A stretch of 64,000 nucleotides of DNA. It comes from Bacillus sp. RAR_GA_16 (GTDB lineage: Bacteria > Bacillota > Bacilli > Bacillales > Guptibacillaceae). The notes under the pieces are model-generated. The model saw only the letters and a list, made by a program, of their open reading frames with translations. It had not been told where the DNA came from and searched no databases. The position numbers and the translations under genes are program-made. Where the stretch lies: positions 310,001 through 374,000 of the forward strand of contig NZ_JAIUKZ010000018.1 of NCBI RefSeq assembly GCF_020165985.1, read 5' to 3'. Position 1 is the first letter of the stretch, and every line of letters begins with the position of its first letter. Of the stretch, positions 34,741 through 48,674 are shown piece after piece.

Positions 34741-37408
34741 GGCGCCTAAATAGAGCGGTGCCTGCTAATAGGAATGTTGGAATGCTAGAAAAGACGATAA
34801 TAAGCATCCATTCTCTCATTGATAGATATGTTGTATGGAAAATCGGCTGAAGCGGTTCATAATAGATGACCGCTAGCAATAGGCCGACGGAAGATAGGAC
34901 AGCTAGTACGAGAGCTTTATTTTCAAATGGATTTCGATGAAAAATCGACCGTTCACTTCGACAGTCAAATACATGAATCAATTGAGCGAGAACGAGAGTA
35001 GAAAATGCAACGGTTTGTGCTTGGACAAGGTCATTCGGATTCTCACTATAGCAAATCATAAAGGCTGCAAGTGTACAGGCACCGATCATAATCCCTCGAG
35101 AGATGATTTTCCAACCTAGGCCCCTCGCAAAAACCCCTTCTTTTGGCTTACGCGGATCTCTTCTCATCACGTTCCCTTCTGCAGGATCAAGTCCAAGCGC
35201 CATAGCCGGCAATCCGTCAGTAACGAGATTTACCCACAAAATTTGGATTGGTACAAGCGGAAGCGGGAGCATCAGCAAGATCGCAAAAAGCATCACGAGA
35301 ATTTCGCCAACGTTCGATGCTAACAAATAGCGAATGAATTTCCGAATATTTTCATAGATGTTTCTTCCTTCTTCTACAGCCGCTCTAATCGTAGCAAAAT
35401 TGTCGTCGCTTAATATCAGGGACGAAGATTCTTTCGCCACGTCAGTTCCGGTCATCCCCATTGAAATACCTATATTTGATGCTTTGATTGCAGGAGCATC
35501 ATTTACCCCATCACCCGTCATTGCGACAATATGCCCTCTATTTTGGAGAGCCTTCACAATCTTTAATTTATGCTCAGGCGATACGCGTGCAAACACGTAG
35601 ATGTCTTCCACTTGATTTTCTAGTTCTTCTACACTTAAGGAAGAGAGCTTACTTCCTTCCATTACCTTGCCTCGCTCTGGTAGAATCCCTAGATTACGGG
35701 CAATCGCTTTGGCTGTTGTCACGTGATCACCTGTGATCATAATTGTCTTGATCCCAGCTGTTTTACAATCTTCAACAGCTTGCTTCACCTCTTCTCGTGG
35801 AGGATCGATCATTCCTTCTAGCCCAACAAACGTTAATCGGGATTCAGCTTGTACGCTGTGAAGCATATTGTCTTCATTTTGGATCGGTTTAAAAGCGACG
35901 GCGATTGTTCTTAACGCTAATTCTCCAAATGCATTAAGCTGCTCTTGTATTTCGCGTTCATAGCTTTTTCGAAGCGGCGCTTTTTTCTCACTCCATAACA
36001 CCGATTCACACTGCTTTAGAACAATATCAGGTGCACCTTTCGCAATGACGTACCTCTTCCCTACTGAATCTTCCACCACAATACTCATCATTTTCCGATT
36101 GGAATCAAAAGGAAATTCCTGAATGATCGTAAATTCTTCTTCCCTCACATCTTCCGTTAACCCAGCCTTCATTGCAGCTGCAACGAGTGCTCCTTCTGTG
36201 GGATCACCGTCAAGAACGTATTCTCCACCTTTCTCCATCACTCTCGCATTGCTACATAGTAAACCAAACGTAAGGAGCTGTTTCAGTGACCGCTCTTCGT
36301 CAGAATAGACGCGCGTACTTCCTTTAAAAAAGTCACCATAAGGAGAGTAACCAGATCCGGTGACATCCCACGTCTCTCCGCCTGCCCACAGCTTTGTGAC
36401 CATCATTTTATTTTGTGTGAGCGTTCCCGTCTTATCTGAACAGATAACGGTCGCACATCCGAGCGTTTCAACAGATGGAAGTTTTCGAACAATGGCTTTT
36501 CGTTTACTCATTTTCTGCATCCCGATCGCAAGAGCAATCGTAACAATCGCTGGTAGTCCTTCAGGAATCGCTGCGACTGCGAGTGACACACCAGCTAAAA
36601 ACATGCTATAGACATCACGCCCCTGAATAATCCCTAGGACAACTACTAACGCTGTTAACATGAGGGCTGCTGCAATCAACACTTTCCCAAGCTGCTCCAA
36701 TCGATTTTGGAGCGGCGTTTCCATCGTATCAGCGGATTGAATGAGGTGGGCAATTTTCCCCATCTCCGTCTTCATCCCAGTCGCTGTTACGATTCCAATG
36801 CCCTTTCCTTTCGTTACGAGTGTTCCCATGAAACCCATGTTTTGCTGATCACCAGGACCAGGATGTTCTTCTCGGATGGGCTCGGGATGCTTATTTACAG
36901 GTAATGACTCCCCTGTCAGGGCTGATTCTTCCATTTGTAAACCCTGACAGGTAAAGAGACGTAAATCGGCTCCAATCCGATCACCGCTCTCAATTCGTAC
37001 AATATCCCCTACAACCGCTTCTATGGCAGGGATGTTCGTCCACTCTCCATCACGAAGCACCTTCATTTTTGGAGAAGATAACTGTTTTAATGCCTGGAGT
37101 GATTTTTCTGCTTTTCGTTCTTGTACAAATCCGAGAATCCCGTTCATTAGGATGATGAGAATAATCGCGATCGCATCAAGATACTCTCCAAGTAATCCCG
37201 ATATAAGTGTTGCCGCCAGGAGGACGACGACCATAAAGTCTTTGAATTGGGCTAAAAACATTAAAATCATCGATGGTCTTTCTGCTTCATCTAATTGATT
37301 TACTCCAAAAACATTTCTTCTTCTCTCTACTTCATCGGAACGAATCCCCCCCTCGCTTGTCTCCAATTCCTCCAACACTTCTCCCTTTGTCATGTTATAC
37401 CAGTTCAT
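34730..37408 (-). CDS. yloB: P-type calcium-transporting ATPase (SERCA-like)
   Basis: This is a type IIA P-type ATPase that probably exports Ca2+ using an Asp-phosphate intermediate. The 892-aa protein has the order TGES (actuator domain), the M4 motif [16 protein letters not shown], the phosphorylation site CSDKTGTLT, the hinge [10 protein letters not shown], and M5/M6 residues NVGEIL and [15 protein letters not shown]. The PEGLP, N..E and N..TD residues match SERCA calcium ligands. B. subtilis YloB (890 aa) is in the same place. It is divergent from rqcH and ends in its own terminator. Mn2+ could be an additional substrate. Confidence 0.93.
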   Translation of the reverse strand: MNWYNMTKGEVLEELETSEGGIRSDEVERRRNVFGVNQLDEAERPSMILMFLAQFKDFMVVVLLAATLISGLLGEYLDAIAIILIILMNGILGFVQERKAEKSLQALKQLSSPKMKVLRDGEWTNIPAIEAVVGDIVRIESGDRIGADLRLFTCQGLQMEESALTGESLPVNKHPEPIREEHPGPGDQQNMGFMGTLVTKGKGIGIVTATGMKTEMGKIAHLIQSADTMETPLQNRLEQLGKVLIAAALMLTALVVVLGIIQGRDVYSMFLAGVSLAVAAIPEGLPAIVTIALAIGMQKMSKRKAIVRKLPSVETLGCATVICSDKTGTLTQNKMMVTKLWAGGETWDVTGSGYSPYGDFFKGSTRVYSDEERSLKQLLTFGLLCSNARVMEKGGEYVLDGDPTEGALVAAAMKAGLTEDVREEEFTIIQEFPFDSNRKMMSIVVEDSVGKRYVIAKGAPDIVLKQCESVLWSEKKAPLRKSYEREIQEQLNAFGELALRTIAVAFKPIQNEDNMLHSVQAESRLTFVGLEGMIDPPREEVKQAVEDCKTAGIKTIMITGDHVTTAKAIARNLGILPERGKVMEGSKLSSLSVEELENQVEDIYVFARVSPEHKLKIVKALQNRGHIVAMTGDGVNDAPAIKASNIGISMGMTGTDVAKESSSLILSDDNFATIRAAVEEGRNIYENIRKFIRYLLASNVGEILVMLFAILLMLPLPLVPIQILWVNLVTDGLPAMALGLDPAEGNVMRRDPRKPKEGVFARGLGWKIISRGIMIGACTLAAFMICYSENPNDLVQAQTVAFSTLVLAQLIHVFDCRSERSIFHRNPFENKALVLAVLSSVGLLLAVIYYEPLQPIFHTTYLSMREWMLIIVFSSIPTFLLAGTALFRRHRG

Positions 37409-37456
37409 GATCTACACCCCGATCCTGCACGTAATGTCGCTAATAATTCAACTATA

Positions 37457-37485
37457 TTCAGACAAGCTCAAAAAAATGCTATACT
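37457..37485 (+). promoter_or_regulatory. Sigma-A promoter of rqcH
   Basis: A TATACT -10 preceded by TGC (extended) lies about 38 nt before rqcH on plus. The -35 at 17 nt is TTCAGA, a weak match. Confidence 0.6.
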
Positions 37486-37523
37486 AAGAATAATGTCTAG
37501 TGATAGGAATGTAGGTGAACAAT

Positions 37524-39221
37524 ATGTCTTTTGACGGTATGGTAATGAGAGCCGTTGCACATGAAACAAATGAACAACTAAAAGGTGGGCGCGTGACAAA
37601 AATCTATCAGCCCTATGCGACTGATTTATTACTTGTGATTCGTTCTGGTGGGAAAAACCATCAGTTGCTTTTATCAGCTAATCCATCTTATGCAAGAATT
37701 CAAACGACGCAGGAATCTTATGCGAATCCAAAAGAACCACCAATGTTCTGCATGCTGCTTCGTAAGCACTTAGAAGGTAGTATTGTGGAAGATATTAAAC
37801 AAATCGAAAATGAACGAATCATTCACGTAACGTTTAAAGCGCGTAATGACCTTGGCGATCTCACCACACGAACATTAATTGCTGAAATTATGGGACGTCA
37901 TAGCAACGTGATTTTATTGAACGAATCGAATATGATTTTAGATAGCATTAAGCACCTTTCCCCGTCTGTAAACAGACATCGAACGGTTCTTCCGGGGCAG
38001 GAATATATCGCTCCTCCAGCGCAAAACAAAGTTTCACCATTCGGTTTAACAAATGATGATTTTCTAAGGCAAATTGATTTTAACTCGGGAAAATTGAGCC
38101 AACAGCTCGTAAATTCCTTTGGTGGTCTCTCCCCGCTCATTGCGAATGAAGTAATTCACCGAGCTGGCCTAGCCAATCGTACAACATTACCTCAAGCATT
38201 CTTTGATGTATTTGGAAAGCTTGAGCAACACGACTACTCTCCTCAGATGGTGAGCGGTTCCAAGGAGTTCTTTTCCGTCGTGGAACTCACTCATTTAAAC
38301 GGAGATAGGAGAACGTTTGATTCGGCTAGTGAACTACTCGACCGATTCTATTATGGAAAAGCCGATCGTGATCGCGTGAAACAGCAATCAAATGATCTTG
38401 AACGTTTTCTATCGAATGAGTTAAAGAAAAACGAGAAGAAAATCAAGAAGTTATCGCGTACGATCGAAAAAGCGCAGGAAGCTGACACATATCAGCTGCT
38501 TGGGGAGCTGTTAACCGCAAATATGCATTTAGTAAAACGTGGCGATAAACAGGTAGAAGTTCAAAATTATTACGATGAAAATGGCGGGACAGTTCTGATT
38601 GAATTGAATCCACAAAAAACGCCATCTGAGAACGCTCAAGCTTATTTCAAGCGCTACAACAAAGCGAAAAATTCGATTTCTGTTCTAGAAGAGCAGATTA
38701 CGATGGCTCATCAGGAAATGGCCTACCTCGAACAGCTCATACAGCAGCTAACTTCTGCATCACCTCGAGATATTGAAGAAATTCGCGAAGAGCTTGAAGA
38801 AGAAGGTTACATTAAAAAGCGCCGCAAAAAGAAAAAATCAAAACCAACTAAACCTCAGCTTGATGTTTACCTATCAACTGACGGAACCGAAATTCTTGTT
38901 GGAAAGAATAATAAACAAAATGAGTATTTAACGAACAAGCTTGCCGCTCGAAGCGAAACGTGGCTCCATACGAAAGATATTCCTGGATCACACGTTGTGA
39001 TTCGAAGTAAAGAGTATACCGAGGAAACGCTACTTGAAGCAGCTAATCTCGCTGCCTACTTCAGTAAAGCACGTGAATCTGGTTCCGTTCCAGTTGATTA
39101 CACAGAAGTGCGTCATGTCAAAAAACCAAACGGTGCAAAACCGGGATTTGTGACATATGATCAACAAAATACGTTATATGTTACACCTGATCAGGATCTT
39201 ATATTTAGAATGAAGAAGTAA
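37524..39221 (+). CDS. rqcH: Ribosome quality control factor RqcH
   Basis: RqcH (YloA, NFACT family) binds stalled 50S subunits carrying peptidyl-tRNA and directs C-terminal alanine tailing for degradation; older annotations call it a fibronectin-binding protein. The 565-aa protein has NFACT-N (1-220, [13 protein letters not shown]), a helix-hairpin-helix segment, a coiled coil (about 280-430) ending in a basic [13 protein letters not shown] stretch, and NFACT-R (about 445-565, [16 protein letters not shown]). The ATG at 37524 has TAGGTGA upstream; a GTG three codons earlier falls within that site. It is monocistronic on plus. Confidence 0.95.
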   Translation: MSFDGMVMRAVAHETNEQLKGGRVTKIYQPYATDLLLVIRSGGKNHQLLLSANPSYARIQTTQESYANPKEPPMFCMLLRKHLEGSIVEDIKQIENERIIHVTFKARNDLGDLTTRTLIAEIMGRHSNVILLNESNMILDSIKHLSPSVNRHRTVLPGQEYIAPPAQNKVSPFGLTNDDFLRQIDFNSGKLSQQLVNSFGGLSPLIANEVIHRAGLANRTTLPQAFFDVFGKLEQHDYSPQMVSGSKEFFSVVELTHLNGDRRTFDSASELLDRFYYGKADRDRVKQQSNDLERFLSNELKKNEKKIKKLSRTIEKAQEADTYQLLGELLTANMHLVKRGDKQVEVQNYYDENGGTVLIELNPQKTPSENAQAYFKRYNKAKNSISVLEEQITMAHQEMAYLEQLIQQLTSASPRDIEEIREELEEEGYIKKRRKKKKSKPTKPQLDVYLSTDGTEILVGKNNKQNEYLTNKLAARSETWLHTKDIPGSHVVIRSKEYTEETLLEAANLAAYFSKARESGSVPVDYTEVRHVKKPNGAKPGFVTYDQQNTLYVTPDQDLIFRMKK

Positions 39222-39235
39222 TAATACAATAAAAT

Positions 39236-39267
39236 GAAGGGGGTGTCGCGATGGCGACGCCCCCTTC
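39236..39267. terminator. Terminator between rqcH and the GT gene
   Basis: GAAGGGGGTGTCGC and GGCGACGCCCCCTTC form a long GC-rich stem (one G-U, small loop) between convergent genes. A short T-rich run follows on each side, so it can serve both strands. Confidence 0.8.
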
Positions 39268-39322
39268 AATTTATTAAAAACTTACTTATTTGCTTAGTCG
39301 GTATGCGTACAAGTTCTAAAAG

Positions 39323-41437
39323 CTAACTGTTGAATACTTCACCAGAAATTTTCTTAGAAGCATTTCCTTGTTCCCAACCACAAAAGCGATCATAGAATTG
39401 ATCATACTTATCTTGATATTGATCCTTTACTTGATCAATGTTTTTTATTGAGTTAATAATTTCTTCGTTTGAAAACACTAAAGGTCCTGGTAACTCAGAC
39501 TCCATATCAATATAGAAGCCTCTTAAAGTATCACGATATTTTTCCAAATCATATGTGAAGAAAAGGATAGGGCGCTTTAAATTTGCGTAGTCAAAAAACA
39601 CAGATGAATAATCAGTGATGAGGATGTCTGCAATCAAATACAGTTCTGAAATATCATCATACTTTGAGACATTGTACGCAAACCCTTCATAATTTTCCGT
39701 CTCAAGATGATCTGCAATAAAGTAATGGGTACGAAGAAGAACGACATACTCATCCCCAAGTTCTTCTTGAAGACGTTGTAAATCAAAGCGTAAAGTGAAT
39801 TTATATTTACCTGGTTTATAGAATTCATCATCTCTCCAAGTAGGCGCATACAGTATCACTTTCTTTTCTAATGGAATATTAAGTTGCATTTTTATCTTGT
39901 TCATTAACTGTGCTTTATTTCTAGAATGCAAAATATCGTTCCTTGGATAGCCGTATTCAAACATATGATTATCAAATTTAAATGCTCTCTTGAATATTTC
40001 ACTAGAATACGAGTTAGCCGAAATGAGGTAATCCCATCTTCTTGATTGTTCAAAAAAGTCCGCTTTATAGTTCGGATTAGCTGAATGAACATCATTCATA
40101 TCAAACACTAATTTCTTTAAAGGAGTACCATGCCAGGTTTGAAGATAAACATTCCCTTCTCTCTTTTTCAAGGCTTTTGGAATACGAGAGTTCGAAACCC
40201 AGTATTTAGCACGTGCCATATAATAGAAATACGCTAATGAAAGTCGTTTCACTTGCTTTGCATTCCCTGGTATTTCTTTTCCAGTCTTTGCGAAAACCCA
40301 AATATATTTATAGTCTTTCTTCTCGTTAAGAAGTTCTTCATAAATATTTTTTGGACTATCTGAATAATTCTTCCCTAAAAAGCTTTCAAAAACGATGGTT
40401 TTATTTTGCATAGGTAATTTAGTAAATACATAGTTATAAAGCGCTCGGTAGAGTTTTTGGCGCCCACTCAAAGATCTTGAAGTAATCCTTAAAACTTTGT
40501 GTAACTTCAATAATTTTCTGAGCTTCTTTTCATCTCTATTACCAATTGCTTTAAGTTCTCTTTTAATAAAGTAACTAACTTTTTTGGAGTATGAATGATT
40601 GTTTACAAAATGAACTACAGTAGACAAATCTTCTAATACTTCAGAATAGATCTCCTGTTCTTGAAGAACAAAAATTACGTATTGACAATAATAAGAAATA
40701 AACTGATTGCATAAAAATTTAATGACTTTTGGGTTTTCACTGTATTGCTGCGAAAAGTGGTGAAAGCGCTTAACATATTCCTTAATTTTTACTACATCAT
40801 CTTCTTGTGTTAAAGACTTTGGAGAATCCGGATCTTTCCTCCACTGCTTTTTGTATATGTAACCAGTAATTGTTGGCACAATTTTAAGATGGTCTATAAG
40901 AGGTAACAAAAATGTTAAATCACTATAATATCGATAATTTTCATCAAAGCGAAGGTTTAACTCGTCTATTAATGAGCGTCTAAATAATCGATTAAGAACA
41001 GATTCACTTTGAAACTTAGCTTTTGAATTTTTCACTTTATGTTTTACTGGTAGAGTTAAATTTGCTTTTTTATGTTGTAGGTTAAAAGATCCGAAGATCA
41101 CTTCACGATGAGTAATGTTACTAATGAGAAGGCCTAAGGCGTATTGATCAAGTGTATCATCGCTATCTAAGAAGTAAATAAATTCTCCGGTAGCAACATC
41201 TAACCCAATATTTCTTGCATGACCTACACCTTTATTAACCTTTAAGTCGATAAGTTTAATTCTTGCATCTTCCTGCTCATAGCTTTGAATAATGGCTCGA
41301 CTATCATCTGAAGAACCATCGTTAATCAAAATAGCTTCCCAATTTTGATAGGTTTGAGCTAATAATGATTCGATACAACTTTCTAAATATTGTTCCGTAT
41401 TATTAACAGGTATAATAACAGAAATTTTATTTTTCAT
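39323..41437 (-). CDS. GT2 glycosyltransferase / CDP-glycerol glycerophosphotransferase fusion
   Basis: The 704-aa protein joins two enzymes. Residues 1-240 are a GT-A family 2 glycosyltransferase (ISVIIPVNNTEQYLESCIES, INDGSSDDS, YFLDSDDT). Residues about 340-700 are a TagF-like CDP-glycerol:glycerophosphate glycerophosphotransferase (WHGTPLKKLVFDM, LYAPTWRDDEFYKPG, ITDYSSVFFDYAN). It is predicted to build a teichoic-acid-like or polyglycerolphosphate surface polymer at the inner membrane face. No signal peptide or membrane segment is seen. Codon use is visibly more AT-rich than in its neighbours, and no partner polymer genes are nearby, which suggests acquisition as a single gene. The acceptor and exact sugar cannot be told from sequence. 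Confidence 0.88.
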   Translation of the reverse strand: MKNKISVIIPVNNTEQYLESCIESLLAQTYQNWEAILINDGSSDDSRAIIQSYEQEDARIKLIDLKVNKGVGHARNIGLDVATGEFIYFLDSDDTLDQYALGLLISNITHREVIFGSFNLQHKKANLTLPVKHKVKNSKAKFQSESVLNRLFRRSLIDELNLRFDENYRYYSDLTFLLPLIDHLKIVPTITGYIYKKQWRKDPDSPKSLTQEDDVVKIKEYVKRFHHFSQQYSENPKVIKFLCNQFISYYCQYVIFVLQEQEIYSEVLEDLSTVVHFVNNHSYSKKVSYFIKRELKAIGNRDEKKLRKLLKLHKVLRITSRSLSGRQKLYRALYNYVFTKLPMQNKTIVFESFLGKNYSDSPKNIYEELLNEKKDYKYIWVFAKTGKEIPGNAKQVKRLSLAYFYYMARAKYWVSNSRIPKALKKREGNVYLQTWHGTPLKKLVFDMNDVHSANPNYKADFFEQSRRWDYLISANSYSSEIFKRAFKFDNHMFEYGYPRNDILHSRNKAQLMNKIKMQLNIPLEKKVILYAPTWRDDEFYKPGKYKFTLRFDLQRLQEELGDEYVVLLRTHYFIADHLETENYEGFAYNVSKYDDISELYLIADILITDYSSVFFDYANLKRPILFFTYDLEKYRDTLRGFYIDMESELPGPLVFSNEEIINSIKNIDQVKDQYQDKYDQFYDRFCGWEQGNASKKISGEVFNS

Positions 41438-41730
41438 TACACTTCACCTTTATTTATCATATTGAGTTTACTGTAACTAATTGATTAATGGGACATATCC
41501 ATCAAGAACGTTTACTTTTGGATCTCGTTTTTTGTCATATTTACTTAAATTGTATTGGGATGTTACCCTTATATTTACAGAGAAGAACTCAATTACCAAG
41601 ATTACCATAGCTTAATCTCTTTGTAAAATAATGTTTTAATTTTAACAATAAAGAGACAAATTCCGAATAACTTAATATTAAAGTTAATATATTTACAAAA
41701 TAATAACATCACTACTATTTCACCATATAC
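41438..41730. other. AT-rich intergenic region upstream of the GT gene
   Basis: About 290 bp, very AT-rich, with no supported ORF or RNA gene. It holds a candidate promoter at 41599-41627 and an imperfect AT palindrome near 41670-41690 (CTTAATATTAAAG). The leader from that promoter to the GT start would be about 150 nt, long for this window. Confidence 0.6.
41599..41627 (-). promoter_or_regulatory. Candidate promoter of the GT gene
   Basis: TTTACA and TAATCT are 17 nt apart on the minus strand, with TG one base before the -10. The -10 is a poor match, so strength is uncertain. Confidence 0.45.
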
Positions 41731-41732
41731 TA

Positions 41733-41768
41733 AAAAAGTTCCCGCTAAATGTAGCGGGAACCTTTTTT
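41733..41768 (-). terminator. Terminator ending the pyr operon
   Basis: GGTTCCCGCTA and TAGCGGGAACT pair around a 5-nt loop on the minus strand, followed by TTTTTTAG. It directly follows the methyltransferase stop codon. Confidence 0.9.
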
Positions 41769-42423
41769 ATAACTCTGCAACTGTAATGATTGCTAACCCA
41801 TCAAGCACTTCGACATGCTTCGTTTCCTTTGCACCAAGCCCTTTCAGCTTCTCGCTTAACTGTTCTGGTGTATAGCGATGTCTTCTTGTTGAAACATTTG
41901 ACCATTTCAATAGAGACGTTTGTTCAAAACCACTCATTCCATGCTTTTTTGCATACTCGAAAGCAGCCATTTGATCCATTTGAAGAGATGGATTTAACAT
42001 AACCATCCTTCCGCCTTCTTTTGTAACTCGGATCATTTCTTTCATACCAGCTTCTGGCTCTGGCAAAAGAAACATGACGCACGTTGATAGAGACAAATCA
42101 AAGGTGTCATCCTCAAATGTAAGATTGCATGCGTCACCTTCTGAAAAGTGACTTTTATTCGATCGATTCAAAAAGAAGAAATTCTGTTTGCTTGCCTTCA
42201 CCATTTCAGATGACAGATCCACACCTGTTAACATCCTCGCTTCCTCTACTCCGCGAAGAAGAAGCCTTCCTGTGCCACATCCAACATCGAGGATAGATTT
42301 TTCTTCCCATGAGCCGGAAGCTTGTTTTAATTCATCATGAACGGCTCCAAGCCACTTTGTTCGTGCCATATCATCAAAAAAGGATACGAGCGAATCAAAC
42401 TCTTCTCCCTGCATTTTTCTCAT
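41767..42423 (-). CDS. Class I SAM-dependent methyltransferase
   Basis: The 218-aa protein has a class I SAM fold: motif I ILDVGCGTGRLLLRG (about 39-53), an acidic GVDLSSEMV after strand 2, FSEGDACNLTFEDDTFDLSL and the post-motif MIRVTKEGGRMVML. The substrate is not recognisable; the closest general type is the UbiE/Coq5-like group. It starts 10 nt after pyrE with a strong AGGAGGGG site and ends at a terminator, so it appears to be the last gene of the pyr operon. It is not part of the B. subtilis operon. A role in pyrimidine metabolism should not be assumed. Confidence 0.85.
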   Translation of the reverse strand: MRKMQGEEFDSLVSFFDDMARTKWLGAVHDELKQASGSWEEKSILDVGCGTGRLLLRGVEEARMLTGVDLSSEMVKASKQNFFFLNRSNKSHFSEGDACNLTFEDDTFDLSLSTCVMFLLPEPEAGMKEMIRVTKEGGRMVMLNPSLQMDQMAAFEYAKKHGMSGFEQTSLLKWSNVSTRRHRYTPEQLSEKLKGLGAKETKHVEVLDGLAIITVAEL

Positions 42424-42433
42424 CTTACCCCTC

Positions 42434-43064
42434 CTAAACGGAGAGATCTTTCAACTGCTCCAACCATTCTTTTGAGGATGGATTGTCGCGCCAGTGAAGC
42501 AGTGATTGAACCTCTCTTTCTTCAATCATACCTGTTTCAACGGCACATGTTAATAATTCATCGAAATTCGTTAGTGTATCCCAGGCAATTTCCGCACTCG
42601 CAAACTGCTCTGCTCCTTTTTTCATTCCATATGTAAAGATGGCGGCTACACCGAGTACATTAGCACCAGCAGCTTCTAATTGTTTTACAGCATCAATCGC
42701 ACTGCCTCCTGTTGAAACCAAATCTTCAATCACTACCACCTTTTCTCCTTCCTCTACTTTTCCTTCAATCACATTTCCTTTTCCATGACCTTTTGCACTA
42801 CCGCGAACGTATACCATTGGAAGATCAAGAAGGTCACTTACCCAGGCAGCGTGAGGAATCCCAGCGGTGGCTGTTCCGGCAATCACTTCTGCATTAGCGT
42901 ATTTTTCTTTAACCATTGCAACAAGCCCACGCGCAATCTCTTTTCTTACATTTGGGTAAGAGAGGGTGAGACGATTATCACAATAAATCGGTGACAATAA
43001 ACCTGAAGACCATGTAAAAGGGTTATTTGGCTGAAGGCTAACGGCTTTAATTTCCAAAAGGGCT

Positions 43065-43081
<17 letters not shown>
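42434..43081 (-). CDS. pyrE: Orotate phosphoribosyltransferase
   Basis: PyrE joins orotate to PRPP, giving orotidine 5'-phosphate. The 215-aa protein has the PRPP-binding motif [18 protein letters not shown] (about 112-129), [11 protein letters not shown] and the flexible-loop [11 protein letters not shown]. It overlaps pyrF by 17 nt. Upstream genes of the operon carry three PyrR attenuators, so its expression should fall when UMP is plentiful. Confidence 0.98.
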
Positions 43082-45464
<2,383 letters not shown>

Positions 45465-45468
<4 letters not shown>

Positions 45469-48400
45469 GAACGAACCACTTCTTTTTCGTGAAACTTCGG
45501 CATGCTTGTGCTTGTAAACGTCATCGTCTCAATAACCCGTAGCAACGCTTTTGCTGTATCAAGTGATGTGAAGCAAACAACCCCGTTTTCCACTGATTCG
45601 CGTCGAATACGGAAGCCATCACGTGCAGGCTGCTTTCCTCTTGTAAGCGTGTTGATGACGAATTGCGCCTGTCCTTCACGAATGACGTGGAGTAAATTAG
45701 GCTTTTCAGCTCCAATTTTATTCACAACTGTTACAGGAATTCCAAGTTCTCGAATCATGTGAGCCGTTCCTTCTGTTGCAAGAATGTGGTAGCCGATTGC
45801 ATTGAACCGTTTGACAAGATTGATGGCTTCTTCTTTATCTTTATCAGCGATTGTGAACAAGACTGATCCGTGCGTAGGAATCTTCATACCCGAAGCAACA
45901 AGCCCTTTATATAGAGCTTTCTCAAGCGTATAATCACGCCCCATTACCTCACCGGTTGACTTCATTTCTGGCCCAAGCGTAATATCCACGCGACGCAGTT
46001 TCGCAAAAGAGAAGACCGGTACTTTTACATACACATCGTCTCGTTCCGTTCCATACCCCGTTTCATAACCTAGAGAAGTAAGGGATGCTCCTAAAATGAC
46101 TTTCGTTGCGAGATTCGCCATTGGTACCCCTGTGATCTTACTTAGGAATGGGACGGTGCGACTTGAACGCGGATTTACTTCGAGCACATAAACCTGGTCG
46201 TTCTGAATAACATATTGGATATTTAGAAGACCTTTGATTTTCAAACCTCTCGCAAGCGTGATCGTTTGGTCAATAAGCGTCTGTTTTACTTCACTTGATA
46301 AGCTCTGTGGAGGATACACCGCAATCGAATCCCCTGAGTGAATTCCTGCTCGTTCGATGTGTTCCATAATCCCTGGAATAAACACGGTATCTCCGTCAGA
46401 GATCGCATCAACTTCGATCTCTTTCCCCATCAAATAGCGATCGATTAAGACTGGATGCTGCGGATTCACTTTTACCGCATTTTCCATGTAATGAAGCAGT
46501 TCGCTTTCCTTATACACAATTTCCATCGCTCTTCCGCCGAGTACATAGGATGGGCGAACAAGGACTGGGTAGCCAATTCGCTCAGCGATCGTGACGGCTT
46601 GATCAACGGATGTTGCTGTCTTTCCTTCTGGTTGCGGGATGTTTAGCTCAGCCATCGCCATTTCGAATTTATCTCGGTTCTCAGCGCGATCCATATCTTC
46701 TAAAGATGTTCCAAGAATTTTCACTCCTCGAGCTGCTAATGCATCTGCGAGATTAATAGCCGTCTGGCCTCCGAATTGGACGACTACGCCTTTAGGCTTC
46801 TCGAGATCAATCACATGCATCACGTCTTCAACAGTTAGCGGTTCAAAATAAAGCTTATCGGAGATGCTGAAATCCGTCGATACGGTTTCCGGGTTATTGT
46901 TAATGATAATGGCTTCATATCCCGCTTCTCGAATGGCCCAAACGCTGTGCACAGTTGCGTAGTCAAACTCAATTCCTTGCCCGATTCGAATTGGTCCTGA
47001 ACCAAGTACAAGCACACTCTCTTTCGGCGTTTCTAGCGACTCATTTTCTTCCTCATACGTTGAATAGTAATAAGGGGTCTCCGATTCAAATTCACCTGCA
47101 CAGGTATCGACCATTTTATAGACAGGACGAATGGATTCTTTTGTTCTGAGTTCATAAATTTCAAGCTCTGTTTGATTCCAGAGGGTTGCTATGATGTCAT
47201 CTGAGAACCCTTTTTGTTTTGCTTCAAGTAAAAGATCAAGATTCCCTTTATTTTCTTTTAGCTTGTTTTCAAGCTCAATCATTCCTTGGATCTTTACGAG
47301 GAAATAATGATCAATCATGCTCCAGTCATGAATTTGTTTCATTGTCTTTCCTCTTCTAAATGCTTCTGCTACAACGAAGATGCGCTCATCATCTGCGAAG
47401 CGAATTCGTTTCTCTAGCGTTTCGTCATCAAGATCCACTAACTCCGGAATGGATAAATGACTAACATTTGACTCTAGTGAACGCACTGCTTTTAACAGTG
47501 ACTCTTCTAGCGTACGGCCGATCGCCATCACTTCACCCGTTGCCTTCATTTGCGTTCCTAATTTACGATTGGCACTTTCAAATTTATCAAATGGCCATCT
47601 TGGAATCTTAGATACGACATAGTCTAAAGCCGGTTCGAAGCTTGCATACGTTTTTCCTGTAACCGGGTTTTTCATTTCCGCTAGAGACAGCCCTACTGCG
47701 ATTTTCGCTGCAAGCTTGGCAATGGGATAGCCCGTTGCTTTCGATGCAAGAGCGGAGGAACGGCTAACCCTTGGATTTACTTCAATGATGTAGTATTGGA
47801 AGCTATATGGGTCAAGCGCAAGCTGAATGTTACAGCCTCCCTCAATTTTCAAGGCGCGAATAACTTTTAACGCGACGTTTCGAAGCATTTGATAATCGCG
47901 ATCTGATAGCGTTTGACTCGGTGCCACAACGATGGAGTCACCTGTGTGAATCCCAACTGGGTCGATGTTTTCCATGTTACAAACGACGATCGCCTGATCC
48001 TGACCGTCACGCATCACTTCATATTCCACTTCTTTGAATCCAGCAATGCTTTTCTCGAGTAGACATTGGGTCACAGGGCTGTATTTCAGTCCACTTGATA
48101 CAATTTCTTCTAGCTCTTCATCATTGTTTACAATTCCCCCGCCTGTTCCTCCAAGCGTATAGGCAGGGCGAACGATTACCGGGTAGCCTATTCGCTTCAC
48201 AAATCGATACGCTTCTTCGAGATTATGAATAATATCACTTTCAGGTACTGGCTCGTTTAGCTCATTCATGAGCGTACGAAACAGATCACGGTCCTCTGCC
48301 TGCTGAATCGCATCAAGTTTCGTACCTAATAGTTCTACTTCATAGTCTTTTAAAACACCTGCTTCTGATAGTTCCATTGCCATATTTAGTCCAGTTTGTC

Positions 48401-48674
48401 CTCCAAGCGTTGCAAGAAGAGCATCCGGTCGTTCTTTACGAATGATGCGGCTAACAAAATCAAGCGTAAGTGGCTCGATGTATACTTCGTCCGCGATTGT
48501 GGTATCCGTCATGATAGTGGCAGGATTCGAGTTTACGAGAATCACTTCATATCCTTCTTCTTTTAACGCCTGACACGCTTGCGTTCCTGCGTAGTCAAAT
48601 TCTGCTGCTTGCCCGATCACAATTGGTCCTGATCCGATCACAAGGATTTTTTGAATATCTGTACGTTTAGGCAT
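45465..48674 (-). CDS. carB: Carbamoyl-phosphate synthase, large subunit
   Basis: CarB makes carbamoyl phosphate from bicarbonate, ATP and ammonia supplied by CarA. The 1069-aa protein is an internal duplication: the first ATP-grasp half (about 1-400) with [20 protein letters not shown] and [10 protein letters not shown], and the second (about 545-930) with [20 protein letters not shown], followed by an MGS-like allosteric domain (about 930-1069). It overlaps carA by 8 nt. Because it lies in the pyr operon under PyrR control it is the pyrimidine-specific enzyme (PyrAB). Confidence 0.98.

Noticed and set aside
37524-39221. Fibronectin-binding adhesin
   Set aside because: Older family name; there is no signal peptide or wall anchor, and the NFACT domains fit the ribosome quality control factor RqcH.
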